NCBI GenBank assembly: GCA_039927975.1
Contig: JBDSTZ010000282.1
Span: forward strand, 1-18,311
DNA from: JBDSTZ01 sp039927975
GTDB lineage: Bacteria > Pseudomonadota > Gammaproteobacteria > Burkholderiales > Burkholderiaceae_D
Direction: 5' to 3'
DNA length: 18,311 bases
Shown: in pieces, positions 8,054 through 15,197 of the stretch
Numbering within the stretch: the first letter of the stretch is position 1
Layout of the letters: the number at the start of each line of letters is the position of its first letter
The notes under the pieces: model-generated
What the model saw: only the letters and a program-made list of their open reading frames with translations
The model's database searches: none
Told to the model about the DNA's origin: nothing
Program-made: the position numbers and the translations under genes

Positions 8054-8500
8054 TTATTGTTCGGCGGCGCGGCGGGCGTTGTGCAGGGCGCGCATATGGC
8101 CGGAGGCGATGAAGATTTCGCGCAACAGACAGATGAAGCTGCCGATGAGGCCCAGCATCGCCAGCACGAAGCAGCCGGCGATGTATTTGTCGAGGGGAAG
8201 GTTGGTGGTGTCGCCAAGGAACAGCATGGCAATGACCAGGCAGACCAGGAAACCGGTGAAGGTCGACAGCGTGATGGCGTAATTGATCAGGTGCGAGCGC
8301 TGGTAGAGGATTTCCAGCTCTTCGGTGTCGAGCGCGTCGGGCGCCTTGCGCAGGCGGTCTTCGAGGATGCGCGAACGGTCGATGATGCGGGCGAGCCGGT
8401 TGGTCAGCACGCCAAGCTTGGTGGCCACGCCGGTCAGCAGGAAGACCGGCGCGATGGCCAGCTGGATCACATGGCCGATATCGCTGATCTGAATGTTCAT
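8054..8500 (-). CDS. DUF2721 family membrane protein
   Basis: The product is 148 aa with three predicted membrane helices: about 10-32 (VIQLAIAPVFLLTGVATKLGV), 76-96 (ITLSTFTGFLVCLVIAMLFLG) and 106-127 (YIAGCFVLAMLGLIGSFICLL). Between the first two is a charged helical stretch (RLARIIDRSRILEDRLRK...LEILYQR). This layout is typical of DUF2721, an inner-membrane family of unknown function. The ATG at 8500 has a modest AGG-containing ribosome site. It lies 77 bases after the iminopeptidase stop on the same strand and 34 before the next gene, consistent with a three-gene transcript, although no shared function is evident. Confidence 0.88.
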   Translation of the reverse strand: MNIQISDIGHVIQLAIAPVFLLTGVATKLGVLTNRLARIIDRSRILEDRLRKAPDALDTEELEILYQRSHLINYAITLSTFTGFLVCLVIAMLFLGDTTNLPLDKYIAGCFVLAMLGLIGSFICLLREIFIASGHMRALHNARRAAEQ

Positions 8501-8577
8501 GGTAAAACCTGTTTATTTTGTTGTCTTATTATTCGACTGGCACGGCCACTAGTGTAGCAGGGCGCCGCGCGGGAGGC

Positions 8578-9534
8578 TCATTCGAACCGTCCGAGCCGCT
8601 TGAATTGCTCAGTCGCACCGACCAGCGCGCGCGCGATGCCGGTCTCGAGCGCGCCGTGGCCGGCGTCCGGCACCATCCGCAAGACCGAACCGGGCCAGGC
8701 CTGGTGCAGGTGCCAGGCCGCAAGCGGCGGGCAGATCACGTCGTAGCGGCCTTGCACGATCACGGCGGGCAAGTGGGCGATGCGCGGCAGCTCGCGCAGC
8801 AACTGGTCGGACTCGAAGAAGCCGCGCTCGGTCATGTAATACGATTCGAGGCGGCCGACGCCGAGGTCGAGCGTGTCGGAGGCGGCTTCCTCCTCCTGCG
8901 GCAGGAGGAACACGCGGCGGCCCTCGAAGCGGCTCCAGGCGCGCGCGGCCGGCCAGTAGACGGCCGGGTCGTCGCACAGCATGCGGCTGGCGTAGGCTTG
9001 CAACAAATCGCCCCGCTCGGCCTCGGGAATCGGCGCGATGAATTCGGCGTACAGCTCGGGGAAGAACCATTGCACGCCGTGCAGGAACCAGTCGATCTCG
9101 GCGTCGGTGCAGAGAAAAATCCCGCGCAGCACGAAGCCGAGGCAGCGTTCGGGGTGGGCCTGGCCGTACGCCAGCGCCAGCGTGGAACCCCATGAACCGC
9201 CGAACACCAGCCATTGCCGCACGCCGAAGCGCACGCGCAGGGTTTCGATGTCGGCGATCAGCAGCTGGGTGCTGTTGTTGCGCCATTCGCCCAGCGGGGT
9301 CGACTTGCCGGCGCCGCGCTGGTCGAACAGGATGATGCGGTAATGCTGCGGATCGAAGAAGCGGCGGTGCTGCGGCGACAAGCCGGCGCCGGGGCCGCCG
9401 TGCAGGAACAGCACCGGCACGCCGGCCGGATTGCCGACCTCCTCCCAGTACAGGGTGTGGATTTCGTCGACCTTGAGCATGCCTTGCCGGGTGGGCATTA
9501 TCGGGGGAAACAGTGAGCTCGGCACGGGCGGCAT
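8578..9534 (-). CDS. pip: prolyl iminopeptidase
   Basis: The product is 318 aa, normal for the family (about 310-320). This cytoplasmic alpha/beta-hydrolase (peptidase family S33) removes N-terminal proline from peptides. Visible signatures are HGGPGAGLSPQHRRFFDP (oxyanion-hole HGGPG), LFDQRGAGKSTP, and the nucleophile elbow GGSWGSTLALAY with S114. The remaining triad residues are D265 (GRYDVICPP) and H293 (DAGHGALE). The ATG at 9534 is preceded by GAGGA at good spacing and begins just before the conserved core. The frame is open far upstream to 10428, but that part is antisense to the kinase gene and is rejected. It is first in a likely minus-strand cluster with the DUF2721 gene. Confidence 0.95.
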   Translation of the reverse strand: MPPVPSSLFPPIMPTRQGMLKVDEIHTLYWEEVGNPAGVPVLFLHGGPGAGLSPQHRRFFDPQHYRIILFDQRGAGKSTPLGEWRNNSTQLLIADIETLRVRFGVRQWLVFGGSWGSTLALAYGQAHPERCLGFVLRGIFLCTDAEIDWFLHGVQWFFPELYAEFIAPIPEAERGDLLQAYASRMLCDDPAVYWPAARAWSRFEGRRVFLLPQEEEAASDTLDLGVGRLESYYMTERGFFESDQLLRELPRIAHLPAVIVQGRYDVICPPLAAWHLHQAWPGSVLRMVPDAGHGALETGIARALVGATEQFKRLGRFE

Positions 9535-9672
9535 GGCGGTCCTCGTCGGGGTGTGTGCCGATTGTAGCGCAGCCGGGCGCCAAGCTGGGGCCCTCACATA
9601 GGCAGTGGCGGCGCCCGGAAAGACGGTACACTGAGCCTTGGCCAACCGGCTTCCGTTTAAAAGGGTCTTGCC
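9535..9672. promoter_or_regulatory. divergent promoter region, pip / histidine kinase
   Basis: These 138 bases must hold the promoters of both divergent genes. For the kinase, TACACT at 9627-9632 is a candidate -10, but no good -35 sits at the right distance. AAAAGGG ahead of the ATG at 9673 is a clear ribosome site. I saw no operator-like palindrome. Confidence 0.35.
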
Positions 9673-10812
9673 ATGCGCCTGTCGGCCTTCATTCGTGCCC
9701 ATATGACGGAGATTCTTGCCGAATGGACCGCGTTCGCGGAAAAGACCGCGCCGGTGGGCGGCCAGATGTCGCACCTGGCCCTGACCGATCACGCCGAGGC
9801 CATCCTGTGCGCCGTCGCGATCGATATCGAGACCCATCAAAGCCGCCAGCAGCAGTACGAGAAATCCCAGGGCGAGGAGGATGATGCGGGCGAGATCGAA
9901 AGCGCGGCCGCCACGCACGGCCGGCTTCGGCAGGCGAGCAATTTTTCCCTGCTCCAGCTCAGCTCGGAGTTTCGCGCCCTCAGGGCGACGGTGCTGCGGC
10001 TGTGGTTGCCGCACGTGCGCCACATGTCCGAAACCACGGCCTATGAAATGATCCGCTTCAACGAGGCGATCGACCAGGCCCTGGCCGAATCGATCGTCAC
10101 CTTCTCGGCGCGGGCGAACCGCACGCGCGACCTGTTCCTGGCGGTGCTCGGGCACGATTTGCGGGCGCCGCTGGCCAACATCACCCTGGTCGGCGATATG
10201 CTGAGCCGCAACAATCTGGCGCCCGCCGACGTGCTCGCCCTCGGCGAGAAGACCAAGCGCAGCGCCATCCTGATGAGCGCGATGGTCACCGACCTGCTCG
10301 GCTTCACCCGCCAGCAGATGGGGGCGGGCATGCCGGTGGTGCGCGCGCGCGTCGATGTCGAGGAGGTTTGCCAGGCGGCGGCGGCCGACGCCCGCGCCAT
10401 GTATCCCAACAATATGATCGTGTTCCATTCCAGCGGCCAGCTATGGGGATCGTTTGACAAGATTCGCTTGCAGCAGCTGGTGACCAACCTGCTGATCAAT
10501 GCGGCGCAATACAGCGCCAGGGGGCGCGAGGTCACGCTCGAGGCGACCGGACTGGACGAGGAGATCGTCATTAATGTCACCAACGTCGGCACGGTGATTC
10601 CGCAAGCGGCGCTCAAGACCATTTTCCAGCCCCTGGTCCAGCTCGACCCCGACAGCGACGTGGAAGCCAGGCCGAGGACTAGCCTGGGCTTGGGCCTGTT
10701 TATCGCGCAGGCGACGGCGACGGCGCACGACGGGACCATCGCGGTGACCTCCAGCGCCGCCGGCGGCACGGTGTTTTCGGTCAAGCTGCCGCGCGGCGAG
10801 CAGGCGGGTTGA
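9673..10812 (+). CDS. soluble sensor histidine kinase with RsbRD-like N-terminus
   Basis: The product is 379 aa with no membrane segment. Residues 1-140 resemble the RsbRD N-terminal sensor fold (MRLSAFIRAHMTEILAEWTAFA, DHAEAILCAVAIDIETHQ), seen in stress-sensing proteins. A dimerisation and phosphoacceptor helix follows (FLAVLGHDLRAPL, H161). The ATPase domain has an N box, QLVTNLLINAAQYS (N272, N276), and a GLGLGLFIAQATATAHDGTIAV segment. The G1 box reads NVTNVGTVIP where most kinases have an Asp before the glycines; related RsbRD kinases also have Asn there, so loss of ATP binding cannot be assumed. No response regulator gene is adjacent, so the partner is unknown. Signal and target are not deducible here. 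Confidence 0.9.
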   Translation: MRLSAFIRAHMTEILAEWTAFAEKTAPVGGQMSHLALTDHAEAILCAVAIDIETHQSRQQQYEKSQGEEDDAGEIESAAATHGRLRQASNFSLLQLSSEFRALRATVLRLWLPHVRHMSETTAYEMIRFNEAIDQALAESIVTFSARANRTRDLFLAVLGHDLRAPLANITLVGDMLSRNNLAPADVLALGEKTKRSAILMSAMVTDLLGFTRQQMGAGMPVVRARVDVEEVCQAAAADARAMYPNNMIVFHSSGQLWGSFDKIRLQQLVTNLLINAAQYSARGREVTLEATGLDEEIVINVTNVGTVIPQAALKTIFQPLVQLDPDSDVEARPRTSLGLGLFIAQATATAHDGTIAVTSSAAGGTVFSVKLPRGEQAG

Positions 10813-11240
10813 CGCTTGCCGTTTTGTCGGCGGCGGGGCCGGACGATGGCGGCGTCGACGATGGCCGCGTTGACGATTGCCGCATCAACCATGACCGCGT
10901 CGTCGATGGCCGCTGGCAGCGCCATGCGATGGCGCCGTCCTGCGCGCTCCCGGTGCATGGCGGGCCCAGCCACTTGGTACTCCAGCCGAAAATGGCCGCT
11001 CGCCAGCCACGCTTCGGCATCCTCCCGCGCAATCCTGCGCAGCGGCGCCTCGCGCAAGAACCGGTACGCGGCGCCTGTCGCCGGGCCGACGACCTGGAAT
11101 CGCGGGTCGGAACAATACCGTAGCGTCACCAGGCCCAGCTGCCCTTGCGCACGGCGGCATGCGGCGTTGCCAAGCCGGCAGGCAACAGCGGGGCCGCGGC
11201 TACCGTCGGGTGCGCCGCCGTAACGGATTAACGCCGTCAT
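10041..11240 (-). CDS. hypothetical protein; real N-terminal part, doubtful C-terminus
   Basis: The ATG at 11240 has an excellent ribosome site (GAAGGGAAG, 5 bases before it). Residues 1-95 look like true protein, with a compact segment (VTLRYCSDPRFQVVGPATG, then AYRFLREAPLRRIAREDAEAWLASGHFRL). Residues 113-133 are a DAAIV-type repeat produced by a 15-bp DNA repeat. After residue 142 the frame enters the antisense strand of the kinase gene and runs 257 more codons to a stop at 10041; that part has no protein-like character. Most likely the original stop was lost, perhaps by repeat slippage or frameshift; the other two frames would stop near 10885 or 10781. The family is not recognised, and the functional product is probably about 100-145 residues. 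Confidence 0.4.
   Translation of the reverse strand: MTALIRYGGAPDGSRGPAVACRLGNAACRRAQGQLGLVTLRYCSDPRFQVVGPATGAAYRFLREAPLRRIAREDAEAWLASGHFRLEYQVAGPAMHRERAGRRHRMALPAAIDDAVMVDAAIVNAAIVDAAIVRPRRRQNGKRQPACSPRGSLTENTVPPAALEVTAMVPSCAVAVACAINRPKPRLVLGLASTSLSGSSWTRGWKMVLSAACGITVPTLVTLMTISSSSPVASSVTSRPLALYCAALISRLVTSCCKRILSNDPHSWPLEWNTIILLGYMARASAAAAWQTSSTSTRARTTGMPAPICWRVKPSRSVTIALIRMALRLVFSPRASTSAGARLLRLSISPTRVMLASGARKSCPSTARNRSRVRFARAEKVTIDSARAWSIASLKRIIS
10843..10917. repeat. 15-bp imperfect tandem repeat, 5 units
   Basis: Five successive 15-base units resemble ACGATGGCCGCGTCG with 1-4 changes each. The unit length keeps the reading frame and gives a five-residue DAAIV-like repeat in the minus-strand hypothetical gene. 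It ends 31 bases from the kinase stop codon. Confidence 0.75.
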
Positions 11241-11628
11241 TGTTGCTTCCCTTCAAAAACATTCTCTACGGCAATGGCATAGTTGCTCGGTGCCGGGCCG
11301 CGCTGGCGCCGTCCCCGCCGCAACGAAGGCCGCTCGTCTAGCCCGGCGCCTGCGTTTATCTGTAATACGGCTTCCCCAGAAAAGTCAGATATTCATGACC
11401 TCACCACAACCACACGACACGCGCGCATCAGAAAAACGGATTGATCGCCTGCCGCACGACATAGTCGTCCCAAATGCCTTGCCAGCCATGCTCCTTCTTT
11501 GAGCCAGGTCAAGCGCGAGCACACCCGACCATCTTGATTGTTGCCCGCCAAAAACTTTTCACGTAAGCAATGCGATAGTGCGTCGTCCGCCCCGCCAGTA
11601 CGTCACTCCACTTCCAACGAGGTCACAT
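11241..11628. other. gap with a stranded gene-end remnant
   Basis: These 388 bases separate the minus-strand hypothetical gene from the DUF805 gene. The first part is the upstream region of the hypothetical gene. Bases 11428-11508 hold the remnant described separately. The rest is the DUF805 leader, in which no clear -35/-10 pair was found. No protein-like open frame spans the gap. Confidence 0.5.
11428..11508 (-). pseudogene. 3'-end remnant resembling the amino-acid deaminase C-terminus
   Basis: Read on the minus strand, this codes for WDDYVVRQAINPFF and then a TGA stop. The deaminase gene at 12177-13505 ends DDDYAVRQAINTFF and a stop. The matching DNA (11431-11469 against 12180-12218) agrees at about 33 of 39 bases, and several differences are synonymous in this frame. 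Upstream of the match only about a dozen codons remain before an in-frame stop (TGA at 11511-11509), and they do not resemble the deaminase. It is best read as a leftover of a related gene end, or a diverged partial duplication. Confidence 0.5.
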
Positions 11629-12147
11629 GTGAATACGATTACCCAGAATCCCTACCTTGTCGCCTCTGCGACGTCAGCGCTGTCTGGCGAGCTCGACGGT
11701 TGCTATTCCCCGCGTCTGTTGGAGCTGCACGGCCGCATTGGACGCCTGCGTTATTTGGCGTATATCATGGCGGCGGGTGCGGTCGCCGGCCTCATCATGC
11801 TGCTCGCCGCGTACTCCTTGCCGTCAACCTTGACCATCCCAGTGGTGGCGGTCGTCGAATTCGCCATGTTGCCGCTGGCCATCATCTTCGGCCGCCGCCG
11901 TCTCCTCGACATGGATAAATCGGGTTGGTGGTTGTTGCTTCTGATCGTCCCCGTCCTTAACTTAGGATTGGCCATCTATCTACATTTCTTCCCCGGAAGC
12001 TCGGGGCCGAATCGGTTCGGGCCACCTGCGGTGCCCAATACCGGGCTTATCATCGCCGCCGCCATCGCCGCCACTCTACTGGCTACGATCGGCACCATCG
12101 CCTTGTTCGTTCTCTTCTCCGCGTTCCGATTGGGACTAGGCCACTAG
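11629..12147 (+). CDS. DUF805 family membrane protein
   Basis: The product is 172 aa. A GTG at 11629 is the likely start, with GAGG 6 bases before it; the overlapping ATG two bases upstream is out of frame and stops at once, and an earlier in-frame GTG at 11578 lacks support. After a cytoplasmic N-terminus with the family motif LHGRIGRLRYLAY come hydrophobic segments near 43-63, 67-85, 100-122 and 138-165, with GRRRLLDMDKSGWWLLLLIVPVLN and YLHFFPGSSGPNRFGPP characteristic of DUF805. The last helix extends beyond the minimal family length. The role is unknown (inner-membrane protein). It is flanked by a deaminase-end remnant on the left and the intact deaminase end on the right, and its 3' end is 29 bases from the convergent deaminase stop. 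Confidence 0.88.
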   Translation: MNTITQNPYLVASATSALSGELDGCYSPRLLELHGRIGRLRYLAYIMAAGAVAGLIMLLAAYSLPSTLTIPVVAVVEFAMLPLAIIFGRRRLLDMDKSGWWLLLLIVPVLNLGLAIYLHFFPGSSGPNRFGPPAVPNTGLIIAAAIAATLLATIGTIALFVLFSAFRLGLGH

Positions 12148-12176
12148 CATCTGTTTTAGCAAATGCGCCGACGGTT

Positions 12177-13505
12177 TTAGAAAAACGTATTGATCGCCTG
12201 GCGCACCGCGTAATCGTCATCGACCACCAGCAGCAAAGGCCACTTGTCAAACGTGGTGCACGGGTGCGAAATGCCGCAGGCAATCAGATCGCCGACCGCC
12301 AGCGTATCGCACAGCGCATCGCCGGGCGGCAACTGCAAGTAGGCATGCTGGTCGTTCATCTTGACGATCACGCAGCCGTCCGGCAAGGCGCGCGGCTGGC
12401 CCGGGCCGGGCCGGTGGCTCGCCAGCGGAATCGGCAGGTCGATGTCGTACGAGGCGTCGCGCTTGCCCATGCCGAGGATGGCCAGCTGCGGTTCCGGCCG
12501 CGACTGCACCACGCTCCACACTTCGAGCGCGGGCCGCAAGCCGTCGCGCGCCAGCGAGGAGTCATGCGTCCGCTCGCGCTGGTCCAGCTGGGCCAGCAGG
12601 CGCTGGTAGGAACCATGGTCGCTGGTCAGGTAGCAGCCGCTGCGCAATACCGGGCGTAGCGGGCGCGACAGCCCCTTCACGCCGGCGAAGCCGCGCGCCA
12701 CCAGATCGAAGTAGGCCGATCCACCGGCCGACAGGATGACTTCGTCCGATGCGAACAAGCCTTCATCGTCGATCCGGCGCACCAGCGCGCACAGTTGCTC
12801 GACGAAGACATCGACCTCGCGCGCATCGCCGTCCGGATCGGCCGAGGTCAGCAGACCTTCGTAGCCTTCGAGGCCGGCCAGTTGCAAGCCCGGCGCATTC
12901 GACGCGGCGTGCGCCAGCGCCATCACCTGTTCGGCGCTGCGGCAACCGGCACGCTTGCCTGGCAGGCCGAGCTCGATCAGCACCGGCAACGTCACCGCGC
13001 GCGCCCGCGCCGCTTGCGACAGCAGAGCGACGCCCTCGACCGAATCGATCAGCACGAAACAGGCAAAGTCGGGATCGTCCGCGAGCAGCGTCAGCAGGCT
13101 GTTGATGTCGGCCCTGGCGACGAGCTGGTTGGCCAGCAGCACGCGGCGCACGCCAAAGCGGTGCGCCAGTTGCACCTGGGTGACGGTGGCCAGCGTGATG
13201 CCCCAGGCGCCGTTGGCCAGCTGGGCGCCGAATAGCTGCGGACTCATGGTGGTCTTGCCGTGCGGCGCGAGAGTCGCGCCAAACTGCGCGCAGAAACCGC
13301 GCATCCAGTCGAGGTTGTGGCGCAGCGCGCTCTGCTTGAGCACGGCCACCGGGAAGCTCGTGTCGCCGTGCAGCACGTTCCAGCCTTGGACGCCGATCGC
13401 CCCTTGGCGCAGCGGCTCGGTGATCGGCAAACCCTTGACGCCGGGGTGCAGCAGTAGCTCGTCCAGCGCAGACAAGGCCAGGCCGCCGTGGGGCAATGTG
13501 TTCAT
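12177..13505 (-). CDS. PLP-dependent amino-acid deaminase (D-serine dehydratase / D-threonine aldolase-like)
   Basis: The product is 442 aa. It belongs to the fold-type III PLP enzymes with an alanine-racemase-like barrel. K84 in APHGKTTMSPQ is the expected PLP lysine. The pair H414 and C416 (GISHPCTTFDKW) matches the zinc-binding His/Cys of eukaryotic-type D-serine dehydratases and related D-amino-acid deaminases. Those enzymes convert D-serine or D-threonine into the 2-oxo acid and ammonia; the actual substrate here is not shown by the sequence. The start at 13505 lies 3 bases after the ATPase stop, and its ribosome site, GAGGAG, is made by the two terminal Glu codons of the ATPase. The two are therefore very likely translationally coupled. 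Confidence 0.9.
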   Translation of the reverse strand: MNTLPHGGLALSALDELLLHPGVKGLPITEPLRQGAIGVQGWNVLHGDTSFPVAVLKQSALRHNLDWMRGFCAQFGATLAPHGKTTMSPQLFGAQLANGAWGITLATVTQVQLAHRFGVRRVLLANQLVARADINSLLTLLADDPDFACFVLIDSVEGVALLSQAARARAVTLPVLIELGLPGKRAGCRSAEQVMALAHAASNAPGLQLAGLEGYEGLLTSADPDGDAREVDVFVEQLCALVRRIDDEGLFASDEVILSAGGSAYFDLVARGFAGVKGLSRPLRPVLRSGCYLTSDHGSYQRLLAQLDQRERTHDSSLARDGLRPALEVWSVVQSRPEPQLAILGMGKRDASYDIDLPIPLASHRPGPGQPRALPDGCVIVKMNDQHAYLQLPPGDALCDTLAVGDLIACGISHPCTTFDKWPLLLVVDDDYAVRQAINTFF

Positions 13506-13508
13506 GAT

Positions 13509-14255
13509 TCACTCCTCGTCATCATCGTCGTCATCGTCACCATCGTCACCGAGCAACTGCTCGATGCGCCGCTGGTGGTGATTCAGGAAGTCGCGCGTGA
13601 CCGCGTAGTGCTCGGTGTCTTCGTACGCCACCTCGCTGATACCGCTGCCGTCGAACTGCAAGATCTTGCTGTTCGGGTAGGCCAGCAGGATCGGCGAGTG
13701 GGTCGCGATGATAAATTGCGCGCCCCGCTTGACCAGCTGGTCGATCGCCGACAAGGCCGCCAGCTGGCGGTTGGGCGACAGCGCCGCCTCCGGTTCGTCG
13801 AGCAGGTAGAAGCCATTGTCCGCAAAACGCAGCATCACGTCCATAAATGCTTCACCGTGCGATCGCTGATGCAGCCGGGGCTCCGAACTGCCGACATCCT
13901 CGAAGTAGCTAAAGACGTTGAACAGGCTTTCTGCGCGCAGAAAGTAAGAGGTGGCCGGCTTGCGGAAGCCGCGCGCCAGGCGCAGCGCTTCATGCAGCGG
14001 CGAGGCGGCCTGCTGCGTTCGATTGACGCGGCGGTCGCCCCCCTCGGCAGGCAAGCCCATCGCCACCGCGATCGCTTCGAGCACGGTCGATTTGCCGGCG
14101 CCGTTTTCGCCGACCAGGAAGGTCACGTCGGGATGAAAAGCCAGTTCGCCCATCTCGCGCACGGCGGGAATGGCGAAGGGATAGGCGTCGGGATCGAATG
14201 CGGCATCGCTGCGGATCGATATCTGGCGCAAATAAGGTTTGGGAGTGAGCGCCAT
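13509..14255 (-). CDS. AAA-family (COG3910-like) predicted ATPase
   Basis: The product is 248 aa. It has Walker A GENGAGKST (about 47-55), a signature-like SHGEAFMDVM, Walker B with a following Asp/Glu pair, LLDEPEAALS (about 150-159), and an H-loop FIIATHSPILLAYP. This is the ABC-type ATPase head without a long coiled coil, as in small predicted ATPases related to YbbL/COG3910. The C-terminus is a run of about a dozen Asp/Glu residues with one Gly. The ATG at 14255 with AGGCGG before it matches the family start (MALTPKPYL); the longer frame to 14390 crosses a repeat-rich leader and is rejected. It precedes the deaminase by 3 bases. Function is unknown; it may be a single-subunit ATPase acting in DNA, RNA or stress processes. 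Confidence 0.88.
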   Translation of the reverse strand: MALTPKPYLRQISIRSDAAFDPDAYPFAIPAVREMGELAFHPDVTFLVGENGAGKSTVLEAIAVAMGLPAEGGDRRVNRTQQAASPLHEALRLARGFRKPATSYFLRAESLFNVFSYFEDVGSSEPRLHQRSHGEAFMDVMLRFADNGFYLLDEPEAALSPNRQLAALSAIDQLVKRGAQFIIATHSPILLAYPNSKILQFDGSGISEVAYEDTEHYAVTRDFLNHHQRRIEQLLGDDGDDDDDDDEE

Positions 14256-14371
14256 GGCCGCCTGATGGTTGCGACGACGCGGCCAGCGCGACTGGCGACA
14301 AGCGCCGGCGAGAACGCTGAAGGAAATGCTGAAAGGAAAACTGAAATGAAAACTGTAAAACGCGGGCGCGT

Positions 14372-14397
14372 CGCGTGGATGCGGTCGCATCCACGCG
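14372..14397. terminator. strong hairpin after phaB, probable transcript end
   Basis: Arms of 12 bp (CGCGTGGATGCG and CGCATCCACGCG) around a 2-base centre form a near-perfect palindrome 11 bases past the phaB stop on the minus strand. T-rich sequence (GCGTTTTACAGTTTT) begins about 10 bases further on rather than directly after the stem. It may act as a terminator or as a 3'-end stabilising structure. Confidence 0.55.
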
Positions 14398-14407
14398 AGC
14401 GAACCGC

Positions 14408-15148
14408 TTAGGACATGTGCTGGCCGCCGTTGATGGCGATGTTGGCACCGGTCACGAAAGCTGCTTCGTCGGACGACAGGTAGGCGACCAGGCCGGCGAC
14501 TTCTTCAGGCTTGCCAAGGCGCGCCATCGGAATTTGCGGAATGATCTTGCTGTCGAGGACTTCCTGCGGAATCGCCATGACCATCTTGGTGCCGATGTAG
14601 CCTGGCGAGATGGTGTTGACGGTCACGCCCTTGCGCGCCACTTCCAGCGCGAGCGCCTTGGTGAAGCCGTGCATGCCGGCCTTGGCGGCCGAATAGTTGG
14701 TCTGGCCGAAGGCGCCCTTCTGGCCGTTGACCGACGAGATGTTGATGATCCGGCCCCAGCCACGCTCGACCATGCCATCGCACACCGGCTTGGTCATGTT
14801 GAACACGGAATCGAGGTTGGTGGCCATCACGGCGTCCCAGTCGGTTTTGCCCATTTTCTTGAAGGTCATGTCGCGCGTGATGCCGGCGTTGTTGACCAGC
14901 ACGTCGATCTCGCCGACTTCCTTGACGATCATCGCCACGCAGGTTTGCGCCGAATCGTAGTCGGCCACGTCGCAAGGATAGGCCTTGAAGTCGTAGCCCT
15001 GTTCCTTGGTGGACTTGAGCCACTCGTCGACCTTCTGATTGCCGGGCGAATGGGTCGTCACGACCTTATAGCCGAGCGCGGCCAGCTTGAAACATACCGC
15101 TTCGCCCAAACCGCCCATACCACCTGTTACCAACGCTACTCTAGCCAT
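14408..15148 (-). CDS. phaB: NADPH-dependent acetoacetyl-CoA reductase
   Basis: The product is 246 aa, the usual PhaB length. It reduces acetoacetyl-CoA to (R)-3-hydroxybutyryl-CoA, the monomer for polyhydroxybutyrate. It is a classical short-chain dehydrogenase: a TGGMGGLG nucleotide loop (8-15), NNAGITRD (86-93), and a catalytic set S139, Y152 and K156 (INISSVNGQKGAFGQTNYSAAKAG). The close SPGYIGTKMVMAIP segment is typical of PhaB rather than FabG. An AGGAG site precedes the ATG. It follows phaA by 49 bases on the same strand and forms an operon with it. Confidence 0.96.
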   Translation of the reverse strand: MARVALVTGGMGGLGEAVCFKLAALGYKVVTTHSPGNQKVDEWLKSTKEQGYDFKAYPCDVADYDSAQTCVAMIVKEVGEIDVLVNNAGITRDMTFKKMGKTDWDAVMATNLDSVFNMTKPVCDGMVERGWGRIINISSVNGQKGAFGQTNYSAAKAGMHGFTKALALEVARKGVTVNTISPGYIGTKMVMAIPQEVLDSKIIPQIPMARLGKPEEVAGLVAYLSSDEAAFVTGANIAINGGQHMS

Positions 15149-15197
15149 TTTGTCTTCTCCTGTTTTTATGTGTTCAGTGTCGTGAAACGAAATTCGT

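Noticed and set aside
9535..10428. N-terminal extension of the prolyl iminopeptidase frame
   Set aside because: It is antisense to the kinase gene, and the ATG at 9534 has a strong ribosome site and the family-typical start.
10816..11223. 135-codon plus-strand frame over the hypothetical gene
   Set aside because: It is Arg/Ser/Ala-rich without a ribosome site, while the opposite frame has a strong site and a plausible protein.
14256..14390. 45-codon N-terminal extension of the ATPase
   Set aside because: It is translated from a repetitive leader (three imperfect 12-base units giving a Phe/Ser-rich stretch), and the downstream ATG matches the family start.
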